From Actinomycetes bacterium (GTDB lineage: Bacteria > Actinomycetota > Acidimicrobiia > Acidimicrobiales > Microtrichaceae), in NCBI GenBank assembly GCA_029782335.1, contig JAKOVA010000113.1, positions 1-39,783 on the forward strand: a stretch of DNA of 39,783 nt, in the 5' to 3' direction. Shown here in pieces: positions 7,304 to 14,804 of this stretch; position 1 is the stretch's first letter, and every line of letters begins with the position of its first letter. Position numbers and translations under genes: made by a program. The notes below the pieces were generated by a model. That model was given only the letters and a program-made list of their open reading frames with translations. It was not told where the DNA came from and searched no databases.

Positions 7304-8169
7304 GCCGCCACCTCCGCTACCGGGGTCGGTCCGACGAGGAGGAGGTAGGCGTCCTCGACGGAGGGGTCCGCGGGTCGGGCGGTGGGAGGCGGGTCGCCTC
7401 CCACCGATCTGACTCGCCGGTTCGGGTCGCGCCACGTGGCGATCGCGTTCGGGACCGGTGCGTCGTCGATCCACACCCGTCCGCGGGCGGTATCGATGAA
7501 CGACGGAACGTCGCCTGAGAACGCGACGCGGCCGTGATCGAGGACCAGCACCTGGTCGCACACGGCGCCGACGTCCTCGGTCTGGTGGGTGGCGAGCAGC
7601 ACCGTGCCGTGGCGGCCGCGCTCGGACAGGGTTGCGCGGAACACGGCTCGCTGTTCGGGGTCGAGGCCGGTGGTGGGTTCGTCGAGTATCAGCAGGTCCG
7701 GGTCGCCGATGAGCGCCTGCGCGAACGCAAGGCGGCGGCGCTGGCCACCGGACAGCTTGCGGATCTTGATCGTCGGCCGGTCGGCGAGTTGGACGGCGTG
7801 GAGCACGCGACGGATCTCGTGGTGGCGGGTGGCCTTGTCGTTCCATTCCTTGAGCACGGCGATGTACTCGAGGAAGCCGAACGCGGTCATGCCCGACGGG
7901 AACTCGACCTCCTGGGGCAGGAAGCCGAGCCGTCGGCGGATCGCCGTGCGTTCGGTGAGCGTCCCGTCGGCACGGTGGCCGAGCACCTCCACGGTCCCGT
8001 GGTCGGCCGCGGCCGCAGTCGACAGCAGCGACAACAGGGTGGACTTGCCGGCGCCGTTCGGTCCGAGCAGCGCGGTGACGCCGGTACCGATCGTCAGCGT
8101 GACGTGGTCGAGCGCGACGGCGTCCCGGTACCGGCGGGTGACGTCTTCGAGACGGATGGTGGAGTTCAT
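7300..8169 (-). CDS. ABC transporter ATP-binding protein
   Basis: The 289-aa protein has a complete nucleotide-binding domain: Walker A GPNGAGKST (residues 36-44), Q-loop near LPQEVEF, signature LSGGQ (139-143), Walker B LLILDEP with Asp163-Glu164, a D-loop TGLD and H-loop ATHQTED. A C-terminal extension of about 60 residues (after RVAFSGDVPSF) is typical of DrrA/CcmA-type exporters. It drives the overlapping permease. The operon's sigma and anti-sigma genes lie just upstream, suggesting transporter expression responds to an envelope or antibiotic signal. Confidence 0.88.
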   Translation of the reverse strand: MNSTIRLEDVTRRYRDAVALDHVTLTIGTGVTALLGPNGAGKSTLLSLLSTAAAADHGTVEVLGHRADGTLTERTAIRRRLGFLPQEVEFPSGMTAFGFLEYIAVLKEWNDKATRHHEIRRVLHAVQLADRPTIKIRKLSGGQRRRLAFAQALIGDPDLLILDEPTTGLDPEQRAVFRATLSERGRHGTVLLATHQTEDVGAVCDQVLVLDHGRVAFSGDVPSFIDTARGRVWIDDAPVPNAIATWRDPNRRVRSVGGDPPPTARPADPSVEDAYLLLVGPTPVAEVAA

Positions 8170-8187
8170 GGTCGGGCCTTTCTCGAA

Positions 8188-9012
8188 TCAGAATGCAGGG
8201 GAGCGGAGGACGAGCAGCCGGCGGGCGAGCACCGTTCCGGCTGCGGCGGCGACTGCGAGCGACACCAGTTGGGTGGGCGGCGCCAGCACCGCGTCGGGGA
8301 CGTCTCGCAGGTGCCAGGAGGTGACGACTCCGAGCCACACCGCGGACACCGCGAGGGCTGGCCTGAGCGGGTCGGTCCACGTAGCGGCGGCGAGCACGAT
8401 CGCCGTGCACGCGGCACTCGGCAGGAGCCAGGCGACCGCCATCCACGGGTCGCCGGGAATCACCGCACCGAACAGGACCGACGCCGGCACAGCGGTGGCG
8501 ACAGAGTAGGCGGTGCGCCACAGCAGCAGCCGGGCCGGCGAGTAGGGCGAGGTGCTCTCGAGTGCTGCGGTGGAGGTCGGGGTGAGGCGGTAGGTGGCCG
8601 CCACCCCCAGGGCAGGCAGGAGCGGCGCGAGGAGCACGAACCCGAGCTGCGCGGAGTCGCGAACGTTGAGCGTTGCCGCGAGCGCCGCCAGCGCGAGGAT
8701 CAACGTCGCTGCGATCGTCCATTGCAGGCACTGTCTGCCGATCTGTCGGACGACCACCGTGTCCGCATCGGTCACCCCCATCCGTCGGAGCCACGGCGTG
8801 GTGCGGGGTGCCGATTCGATGCGCGTCTGCACGCGATCGAAAACCGCGTCGAACGACACCGTGCCGACCGAAGCGGGGGCGAGACGTGCGAGGCCGCCCC
8901 GGCACGCGTCGCACCGCATGAGGTGCGCCTCCACCGAGGCCCGCTCGAGCGTCGCCAACTCTTGCGCGGCGTACGCCTGGAGCGTGCTGTCGTTGACATG
9001 CCATGGACTCAT
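8188..9012 (-). CDS. Membrane anti-sigma factor with zinc-type domain
   Basis: The 274-aa protein starts with a short anti-sigma zinc-binding domain, His30-x3-Cys34-x2-Cys37 (HLMRCDAC), the ZAS signature. About six hydrophobic helices follow (residues about 95-270), so it is a polytopic rather than single-span anti-sigma factor. Its ATG overlaps the sigma gene stop by four bases (ATGA), the usual sigma/anti-sigma arrangement. It would hold the ECF sigma factor at the membrane until a signal arrives. It ends 18 bp before the ABC ATPase gene. Confidence 0.82.
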   Translation of the reverse strand: MSPWHVNDSTLQAYAAQELATLERASVEAHLMRCDACRGGLARLAPASVGTVSFDAVFDRVQTRIESAPRTTPWLRRMGVTDADTVVVRQIGRQCLQWTIAATLILALAALAATLNVRDSAQLGFVLLAPLLPALGVAATYRLTPTSTAALESTSPYSPARLLLWRTAYSVATAVPASVLFGAVIPGDPWMAVAWLLPSAACTAIVLAAATWTDPLRPALAVSAVWLGVVTSWHLRDVPDAVLAPPTQLVSLAVAAAAGTVLARRLLVLRSPAF

Positions 9013-9554
9013 CGGAGATCTCCCAACTCGAACACGGTTGTGCCGAGTGCATCGCGTAGCTCGGCTTTCGCCTTTCGGATCCGCCCCTTCACCGTGCCCT
9101 CCGGGAGACCGAGCATTCGTCCCGCCTCCCGCGCCGTCAGCCCGTCGAACACCATCGCCTGCACCACTTCCAACAGCTCCGGCGACAACTGCGACAGCGC
9201 CGCACCGACGTCACCGAATGCGAGCTGGTCGAGCACCCTCTCCTCCGCGCTCGCCGCGGTCCCCAGGTCGGGTAGGGGCGAGGGACGCGCTCGACGGCCC
9301 GCCCGTCGCAAGTGCGTCACCAACTGCCGCACCCCGATCCCCCAGATCCACGCACCGACATCGCCGTCGCCGCGCCACCGGTACGCCCCCTTCCACACTG
9401 CGAGGAGCGTGTCCTCGACTGCATCCGCGACCAGCGCGTCGTCGAAACAGCGAGACCGCAACCGCGCGACCAGCCAGGGGACGTGCCGGTCGTACAGACA
9501 CCGCAACGCCTCGACGTCCTCGCCAGCGACCGCCCGCACAAGAGCAGCATCGTC
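9009..9554 (-). pseudogene. ECF sigma-70 factor, 3' part, cut by IS21
   Basis: Residues 11-191 of the native protein remain here, starting DDAALVRAVAGEDVEAL. Sigma region 2 (CLYDRHVPWLVARLRSRC, LVADAVEDTLLAVWKGAYRW) and region 4 (LSPELLEVVQAMVFDGLTAREAGRMLGLPEGTVKGRIRKAKAELR) are intact. The IS21 element is inserted in the GACGAT codons 11-12; the first 12 codons lie at 12144-12179. Reading continues into the IS end to 9677, and an in-frame GTG there (VVPCHWRATDD) could start a chimeric protein, so loss of function is not certain. The native promoter is now 2.6 kb away. Confidence 0.85.
9549..9554. repeat. IS21 target-site duplication, left
   Basis: ATCGTC abuts the first base of the element; the identical hexamer follows its last base at 12144-12149. 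Four to eight bases are usual for IS21-family insertions. Confidence 0.9.
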
Positions 9555-9709
9555 TGTCGCCCGCCAGTGGCATGGGACCACCTTGAGCCTGGTTCCGCCA
9601 GTGTGATGGGACCACCTGTCCGCCAATGATGGGACCACCCGGGGTCCGTCAGTTCGGTGCTGTTGATGGGTGAGCATCGCCGCTCCTGTTGGCAGCTCGA
9701 GAGGCGGCG

Positions 9710-11290
9710 ATGGTGTTCCGGGAGGTTCCGATGTTCGAGGTTCGAGAAGTGCTTCGTCTGTGGCTGGGAGGTGAAGGGCTGAGGGCTGTGGCCCGGCTGA
9801 GTCGCGTGGACCGCAAGACGGTGCGCCGGTACGTGGACGCGGCGCTCGAGGCCGGCGTCACTGTCGACGGCGGTGTCGATCAGTTGGATGATCTGACGCT
9901 CGGGCGGGTGGTGGAGATCGTGCGTCCGCACCGAGCTGATGGTCACGGCCATGCGTGGGCAGCGCTGGTCGAGCGACGGGCGCAGGTTGAGGCGTGGGCG
10001 AGTTCGGGTGTGGCTGGCGTGAAGATCTGCGAGCTCCTCGCCCGTGACGGCGTGATCGTGCCGGAGCGGACGGTGCAGCGGTTCATCGCCACCGAGTTCG
10101 GTCCCCGCCGCGGACAGGGTGCGACGGTGCGTGTCGCCGATGGTGAGCCGGGGCACGAGTTGCAGGTCGACTTCGCTCGGCTCGGTCTGCTCGACGACCC
10201 TGACAGCGGGCGGCGGCGGGTGTGTCACGCCCTGATCTTCACGGCGGTGTTCTCGCGGCACATGTTCGTGTGGTTGTCGTTCACGCAGACGACCGACACG
10301 GTGATCGCCGGGTGTGAGGCGGCGTGGCTGTTCTTCGGCGGCGTGTTCAGGGTGCTCGTGCCGGACAACCTGACACCGGTCGTGACGAAGGCCGACGGGT
10401 TGGAGCCACGGTTCAACGAGACGTTCGTCGAGTACGCGCAGTCACGCGGGTTCGTGATCGACCCCGCACGTGTGCGCACACCGACGGACAAGCCGCGTGT
10501 GGAGCGGATGGTGCAGTTCGTCCGTTCGTCGTTCTGGGCCGGCGAGACGTTCACCAGCCTCGCCGACGCGCAGGTCAAGGTCGAGGTGTGGTGCCAGCAG
10601 CGGGCTGGGATGCGGGTGCATGGCACGACCCAGTGCCGCCCGATCGAGCACTTCCGCCTCGAAGAACAGGATCAGCTGTTGCCGGCTCCGACGGAGCACT
10701 ACGACGTGCCGATCCATGCGACGTGCCGGGTGCATCGGGATCATCACATCGAGATCGCCAAGGCGCTCTACTCGATCCCGGGGAACCTGATCGGCAAGCA
10801 CGTCCAGGTCCGCGCCGACCGGCGGGTGGTGCGCGTGTTCCACCGGTCCCAGCTGATCAAGGTCCACCCCCGCCAGCAGCCCGGGCATCGCTCAACGGAT
10901 CCGGCCGATCTGCCCGCCGAGCGGACCACCTATGCGTTGCGGGACATCGCCCACCTCCAGAAGATGGCCGCATCACACGGTGAGGCGATCGCCGTCTACG
11001 CGGCGGCGGTGTTGGACACGCCGTTGCCGTGGACGAAGATGCGCCAGGTCTACGCGCTGCTCGGGCTGGTGAAGAAGTGGGGTCCGGACCGGGTCGACGC
11101 CGCCTGCCGGCGGGCTCTCGACGCCGAAGCGGTCAACGTCGGCCTGATCGGCAGGATGCTCGAACGAGCCACCGAAAGCGAGCCACCTGACGAACCGCCG
11201 GCTCCGCCGGCTCCGCCGGCGACGTCCCGGTTCGCGCGTGATCCGGGCGAGTTCACCACTGACGCGGCGAAGGCGCGGAGGTCGGCATGA
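9710..11290 (+). CDS. istA: IS21 transposase IstA
   Basis: From ATG 9710 the protein is 526 aa; GAGAGG upstream supports this start over TTG at 9689. An N-terminal HTH (LRLWLGGEGLRAVARLSRVDRKTVRRYVD) is followed by a second HTH-like part and an rve integrase core with the DDE pattern: LQVDFARL, LVPDNLTPVV, and a downstream Glu in the TPTDKPRVERMVQFVR region. A basic C-terminal domain includes the YSIPGNLIGKHVQVRAD segment typical of IstA. It performs strand transfer of circular or linear element DNA, with IstB as helper. Confidence 0.93.
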   Translation: MVFREVPMFEVREVLRLWLGGEGLRAVARLSRVDRKTVRRYVDAALEAGVTVDGGVDQLDDLTLGRVVEIVRPHRADGHGHAWAALVERRAQVEAWASSGVAGVKICELLARDGVIVPERTVQRFIATEFGPRRGQGATVRVADGEPGHELQVDFARLGLLDDPDSGRRRVCHALIFTAVFSRHMFVWLSFTQTTDTVIAGCEAAWLFFGGVFRVLVPDNLTPVVTKADGLEPRFNETFVEYAQSRGFVIDPARVRTPTDKPRVERMVQFVRSSFWAGETFTSLADAQVKVEVWCQQRAGMRVHGTTQCRPIEHFRLEEQDQLLPAPTEHYDVPIHATCRVHRDHHIEIAKALYSIPGNLIGKHVQVRADRRVVRVFHRSQLIKVHPRQQPGHRSTDPADLPAERTTYALRDIAHLQKMAASHGEAIAVYAAAVLDTPLPWTKMRQVYALLGLVKKWGPDRVDAACRRALDAEAVNVGLIGRMLERATESEPPDEPPAPPAPPATSRFARDPGEFTTDAAKARRSA

Positions 11291-12081
11291 GCCCCCAACT
11301 CACTGTCACGCCGGAGCTGAAAGCGTTGCTGCGCCGGGTCAAGCTCGGCCGTTGCCTCGACACCCTGCCGGAACGGTTGACGCTCGCGCACCAGCAGAAG
11401 CTGACCCATCACGAGTTCCTCGAACTGCTCCTCGCCGACGAGGTCACCCGCCGCGACGTCCAGTCCGCGCTGCTGCGCGCTCGCACCGCCGGCCTCGACC
11501 CGGACATGCTGCTCGACCGCTGGGACGACACCGCGAAGGTCACCTACGACCGCACGATCTGGAACGAGCTCTGCTCACTCCGCTTCGTCGACGCACCCAA
11601 CGACGTCGTCATCCTCGGCCCCGTCGGAGTCGGCAAGACGTTCCTCGCGACCGCGCTCGGCCACATCGCCATCCGCCGTCACCACAGCGTCCACTTCGAG
11701 CGCGCCGACACCCTGTTGAAGCGGCTGAAGGCGTCGAGGCTGGACAACAGCCACGACGCCGAGGTCCGCAAACTGCTACGCGTCGACGTGCTGATCATCG
11801 ACGACTTCGCCCTGCGCGCGATGGACGTCATCGACACCGCCGAGGTCTACGAGATCATCGTCGAACGCCACCGACGCGCCTCCACCATCCTCACCTCCAA
11901 CAGGGACCCCGGCGAGATGCTCGCCCAGATGGCCGACCCGCTCCTCGCCCAATCCGCGATCGACCGGCTCCACTCCAACGCACACGAACTCGTCATCGAC
12001 GGCGAGTCCTACCGACGACGCCAACGACCCGGCATTGACGCCGACCCAACCGCCGGACCATCATCCCCACGCCGACGCTGA
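11287..12081 (+). CDS. istB: IS21 helper ATPase IstB
   Basis: This 264-aa AAA+ protein is DnaC-like. It has Walker A GPVGVGKTFLATAL, Walker B VLIIDDFALR, a sensor segment ILTSNRDPGEM and arginine-rich C-terminus. Its ATG overlaps the IstA stop by four bases (ATGA), as in most IS21 elements. IstB remodels target DNA and stimulates IstA. The last 30 residues are Arg/Pro-rich and run toward the right terminal repeats. Confidence 0.93.
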   Translation: MSPQLTVTPELKALLRRVKLGRCLDTLPERLTLAHQQKLTHHEFLELLLADEVTRRDVQSALLRARTAGLDPDMLLDRWDDTAKVTYDRTIWNELCSLRFVDAPNDVVILGPVGVGKTFLATALGHIAIRRHHSVHFERADTLLKRLKASRLDNSHDAEVRKLLRVDVLIIDDFALRAMDVIDTAEVYEIIVERHRRASTILTSNRDPGEMLAQMADPLLAQSAIDRLHSNAHELVIDGESYRRRQRPGIDADPTAGPSSPRRR

Positions 12082-12143
12082 CAACCCCGACCCGGTCCCA
12101 TCACACTGGCGCACACGTGGTCCCATCCTGCTGGCGGGCGACA

Positions 12144-12149
12144 ATCGTC
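12144..12149. repeat. IS21 target-site duplication, right
   Basis: ATCGTC directly follows the last base of the element and matches 9549-9554. On the minus strand these bases are codons 11-12 (GAC-GAT) of the sigma factor gene. Confidence 0.9.
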
Positions 12150-12179
12150 CAACCCCGACAGGTCGCGGCCGCTCCTCAT
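12144..12179 (-). pseudogene. ECF sigma factor, 5' fragment (first 12 codons)
   Basis: ATG at 12179 gives MRSGRDLSGLDD. Removing the IS21 element and one copy of its duplication joins this in frame to AALVRAVAGEDVEAL at 9548, giving a 191-aa ECF sigma factor ending at 9009, a normal length for the family. A likely native promoter would be between 12180 and about 12300, but no clear ECF -35/-10 pair was recognised. Confidence 0.85.
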
Positions 12180-12342
12180 CGACACACCGTCGCACGTACA
12201 GGCCAGCGGCGCGACACAACACACGGCGAGTTGGCGGGGAGGACCAACCTGTGCCGAACCCGAGTCGCTGTCATCACAGGCTCTGTCGCTCGGGAAGCTC
12301 GAACGGGATCACGAACCCGTCCCCCGGGTCCAGGCGTCTCCA

Positions 12343-12368
12343 CCACGGACCACGGACCACGGACCACG
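12343..12368. repeat. Short tandem repeat, 7-bp unit CCACGGA
   Basis: Three full copies of CCACGGA and a partial fourth (CCACG) stand head to tail. It is a short microsatellite-like array in the non-coding stretch upstream of the sigma factor gene. It has no spacers, so it is not a CRISPR. Confidence 0.75.
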
Positions 12369-12417
12369 CTCCGCTGGCGCTGCGAGCCCCGAAGACGTGC
12401 GATGCCGCACTCACTGA

Positions 12418-12439
12418 CCTTCGGGTTCGGACCCGAAGG
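12418..12439. terminator. Perfect 9-bp hairpin
   Basis: CCTTCGGGT and ACCCGAAGG pair around a TCGG tetraloop. No T-tract follows on either strand, so it may be a factor-independent pause or simply structure. The bases GACCTTCGGGTT at 12416-12427 are identical to part of the tRNA fragment at 1-45. Confidence 0.45.
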
Positions 12440-12447
12440 GCAATTCC

Positions 12448-12465
12448 GTTGTACACGTGTTGTAC
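12448..12465. repeat. TTGTAC double-hexamer motif, copy C
   Basis: GTTGTAC-ACGT-GTTGTAC repeats the two-hexamer core found in the dispersed repeats A and B, with the same spacing but without their flanks. It lies 71 bp inside the right tRNA fragment, as copy A lies about 100 bp inside the left one. Confidence 0.45.
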
Positions 12466-12487
12466 GCAACCACGCAACCAGACATCT

Positions 12488-12521
12488 CAGAGGCCCTCCC
12501 GCATCAGCGAAAGGGCCTCTG
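12488..12521. terminator. Strong inverted repeat next to the tRNA fragment
   Basis: CAGAGGCCCT and AGGGCCTCTG form a perfect 10-bp stem with a 14-nt loop, 15 bp from the CCA end of the tRNA fragment. It lies where the terminator of a minus-strand tRNA gene would be. On the plus strand the stem is followed by a loosely T-rich stretch (GGTTCTTTACTT). It probably arrived with, or was left from, the tRNA locus. Confidence 0.55.
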
Positions 12522-12536
12522 ACCTGGTTCTTTACT

Positions 12537-12581
12537 TGGTGGCGGGGGCAGGATTTGAACCTGCGACCCTCGGGTTATGAG
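12537..12581 (-). repeat. tRNA-Met 3'-end fragment, second copy (candidate attachment site)
   Basis: The 45 bp match 1-45 with one difference and again contain only the anticodon loop CTCATAA, variable loop, T-arm, acceptor 3' strand and CCA. The 5' neighbour (TGTAA) does not pair with CCCGA, so this is not a tRNA gene. The two copies bound a 12.5-kb unit, and this copy also marks the left edge of the defence island. The intact tRNA is expected to the right, but none was found in the window. Confidence 0.82.
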
Positions 12582-12756
12582 TTACATGCCTGTGATTCCG
12601 GGCTGTCCCGCTGAGTGCCGCGATGCCTTGTGCCACAAGGGTTCTCGGCGCTGTTGGTACCGGACCGTACCAGCGTGTTCCGCCGGGTTCTACCGCGACC
12701 TGGCAGACAACTCGGCAGACATCGCGGTGCACGCTGCACGAGCACTTCGCTCGGAC
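12582..12756. other. Non-coding junction with two small inverted repeats
   Basis: CTTGTG-C-CACAAG (12628-12640) and TGGTAC-CGGACC-GTACCA (12655-12672) stand between the tRNA fragment and the stop codon of qatD. Short ORFs here are translations of the tRNA fragment or its surroundings and show no protein character. The inverted repeats could be recombinase or excisionase sites. Confidence 0.4.
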
Positions 12757-13521
12757 TCACACGGCCGCCATCGCCCCTCGGGCGGTCCGGGGAAGCAGTG
12801 AACCGACGCCGACCGAGCGTGTGAGGTCGCGGAGGTTCCGCCAGACCAGACGGCGGATCGCAGTCTCGGAGGTGGCTTCTCGCCGGGCGAGGGCGGCCTC
12901 CACCGGCTCGACGCCCCCGGGCACGCGAGGGAGTGGACTGCGACGATCGCCGTACGGGTGGTCGGTCTCGGTCAGGAGCCGGTCAGTGGGAACCTCGTCC
13001 ATCACACGTGGCCGCATGACCATTGCGGAGTTGACGGAGAAGTAGCAGCCGAGATCGACGGCCGTTCGTGTCAGATCTGCTGAACCGGTCCACCAGTGCA
13101 GGATCACGCCAGCGATCGGGGTGCGCTCAAGTTCAGTGAGCAGGTCCCGCTGTGCTCGGTGACTGTGCAGGCTGACGAGGCGGGGTGTCTCCTGCAGATG
13201 GCCAAGCGCTGCCCGAAGCGTCGTGCGCTGCACCTCGAGCGACACAACGGAGGTGCCATCCAGTCCGAGTTCTCCGACGAGCGGCCGTTGGGCGATGAGT
13301 GCTGAGAACTCATCGGGATCGAAGTCGGCTTGCGCGCTCGCCACACCGGGGTGGCACCCAACACCCCAGATCAGTCGATCATCGGTGCGAGCTGTTGCCA
13401 GCCGTGCTTCGTCCAGTGATCGGGTCATCGCGAAGATGACCGCCGGTAGCGCGGCGGCGTCACCTGGACTGAGGTCGACATCCACGTGAGCGTGGGCGTC
13501 GAGTGGCGGCAATCGCGTCAC
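12757..13521 (-). CDS. qatD: QatD, TatD-family metal-dependent nuclease
   Basis: The 254-aa protein has TatD/amidohydrolase metal ligands: HxH in DAHAHVD (residues 8-13), Glu in VGELGLDG, His in SLHSHRA, His in ILHWWTG and Asp in TETDHPYG. TatD proteins are divalent-metal 3'-5' exonucleases or deoxyribonucleases. The ATG overlaps the stop of the QueC-like gene by four bases (ATGA). It is the last gene of a complete four-gene anti-phage set with KAP ATPase, QatB and QueC-like partners, the known QatABCD order. The N-terminus is shorter than housekeeping TatD, as in QatD. Confidence 0.9.
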   Translation of the reverse strand: MTRLPPLDAHAHVDVDLSPGDAAALPAVIFAMTRSLDEARLATARTDDRLIWGVGCHPGVASAQADFDPDEFSALIAQRPLVGELGLDGTSVVSLEVQRTTLRAALGHLQETPRLVSLHSHRAQRDLLTELERTPIAGVILHWWTGSADLTRTAVDLGCYFSVNSAMVMRPRVMDEVPTDRLLTETDHPYGDRRSPLPRVPGGVEPVEAALARREATSETAIRRLVWRNLRDLTRSVGVGSLLPRTARGAMAAV

Positions 13522-14804
13522 AGGGGAAGCAGCCTCAACTCATCAGCGGCCCGAGCGCAGAGATCGTGGGCGTCACTCCGCGCGTAGCCCGGCGGAAGGC
13601 TGATGGAGGCAATCTCGCGACGGGAGACACCTCGAACGGAGAAGTCCCGAACTGCTGGCGCCGCGGAGTGTCGCAGCAGGAAGTCTCCGACCCGCGGGTC
13701 CGCGGGGTCGAGATAGGAGGAATCATCCGACAGCCCGGAAGCGAGGAAGGCTGCTCGTCGAACAAGGCAGCCGAAGCACGCGCCACACTGAACCGTGCTG
13801 GAGATTCCGTATGCGCGCTGTCCCGTGTGAGCGCAGGAATGAGTTGCGCTGAGGAACGCCGAGGCCCGCCGGGTACCGACCAGCTCCGCCGCCTCGCGGA
13901 ACATCTCGCCCTTGGTGCTGCGCTCACATGGGTTGCGGAGATGGGCGTGGACACCGGCATCCTGTAGGACGCTCGGTAGTTCGGCGAGAAACAGCGGGTG
14001 CGTCGTGCGAGTGGAGAGGCTGCCGCGCCGCTCGGGGCCAAGTGGTGGATTGAGAGAGGCGAACCCGTTCTCGGGTACCCAGAGCTCGACGCCGTGGATC
14101 GATGCAACGGCCAGTCCAAGCGACAAGAAGAGCAGTGAGCGTGATCGGCTGGAGCTTTCGTTGCGGTACCTCACACCGTCGATCTGCATGTTCCGGCGGT
14201 TGATGCACGACTGCACGTAGTCGATCTCGGCCCCGGGCATCAGGGTTACGACCCCGCTGGCGACGTCACGCTGGAAGCCGGAAAGGTTGCGGGCGCCGAG
14301 GTGCGAGACGAATGCCTGGCCGGCATCTACACCAAGCTCCGCCCGCGAGAACAGTGCACCGCATGCGGAGTCGGCGCCGCCGCTGACGAGAACCACCCTT
14401 TCGATGCCCTCCTTCGCTGCGGAGACCCCCTCCTTCGGTGACCTGCCCAGCACGAAGTCGAGATTCCACTGATCGCCCGTGAGGAACTCCAGCAACGGGA
14501 CGAGTCGCGGCGTGATCGCCTGCCACGCTGCCGGGTCGAAGACGGGCACGGTGAGGGAGAACTCGCGCCGGGACCAGTTCGATCTTCCCAACTTCCGGGG
14601 CGTGGAACGGTCAGCGGCAAAGACGGCGATGGCCAGTCGCACGAGATCGATGTTCGGCTCGGGCACTGGCCCCAACCGTCCGAGGCGGGGCCCGAAGGGC
14701 GCTTGGATCGTGCCCTGGTGTTCCGCGCTCCAGTAGAAGAGCTCGCGTGAGCGGCCGGAGGGCACTCTCTGCGGCACGGTCAGTCGGAGCGCGTACGTGG
14801 GCAT
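13518..14804 (-). CDS. qatC: QatC, QueC-like PP-loop protein
   Basis: From ATG 14804 this is 428 aa. The PP-loop motif VLVSGGADSACGALFS (residues about 140-155) belongs to the QueC/7-cyano-7-deazaguanine synthase ATP-pyrophosphatase fold. A C-terminal cysteine cluster (THSCAH, then CGACFGC) resembles the QueC zinc site. The extra N-terminal half of about 130 residues distinguishes defence QatC from QueC. ATG 14804 shares one base with the QatB stop (TGATG); GTG 14819 is an alternative. Its exact chemistry in Qat defence is not settled. Confidence 0.9.
   Translation of the reverse strand: MPTYALRLTVPQRVPSGRSRELFYWSAEHQGTIQAPFGPRLGRLGPVPEPNIDLVRLAIAVFAADRSTPRKLGRSNWSRREFSLTVPVFDPAAWQAITPRLVPLLEFLTGDQWNLDFVLGRSPKEGVSAAKEGIERVVLVSGGADSACGALFSRAELGVDAGQAFVSHLGARNLSGFQRDVASGVVTLMPGAEIDYVQSCINRRNMQIDGVRYRNESSSRSRSLLFLSLGLAVASIHGVELWVPENGFASLNPPLGPERRGSLSTRTTHPLFLAELPSVLQDAGVHAHLRNPCERSTKGEMFREAAELVGTRRASAFLSATHSCAHTGQRAYGISSTVQCGACFGCLVRRAAFLASGLSDDSSYLDPADPRVGDFLLRHSAAPAVRDFSVRGVSRREIASISLPPGYARSDAHDLCARAADELRLLPL

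Larger units (their letters stand above)
9555..12143 (+). mobile_element. IS21-family insertion sequence
   Basis: The element is 2589 bp with IstA and IstB on the plus strand. Its ends are inverted: TGTCGCCCGCCAG at the left and its complement at the right, each followed inward by ATGGGACCAC. Subterminal multiple repeats typical of IS21 are present: CCGCCAGTG..ATGGGACCACC at 9559-9583, 9595-9616 and 9620-9639, and inverted copies at 12091-12111 and 12117-12138. The 6-bp duplication ATCGTC on both sides shows a clean simple insertion. Both ORFs look intact, so the element may be active. Confidence 0.93.

Noticed and set aside
6392..9052. An 886-aa protein across the anti-sigma and ATPase genes
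   Set aside because: Only the last 303 codons are protein-like; the rest is Arg/Pro-rich antiparallel or shifted-frame reading of well-defined genes.
12343..12368. Possible CRISPR-like repeat
   Set aside because: The units are 7 bp, directly adjacent without spacers, and there are no cas genes.
12035..12614. Short ORFs ending in peptides such as RDLNLRPSGYE or GFEPATLGL
   Set aside because: These are translations of the tRNA T-arm and anticodon region in the fragment, a common annotation artefact.
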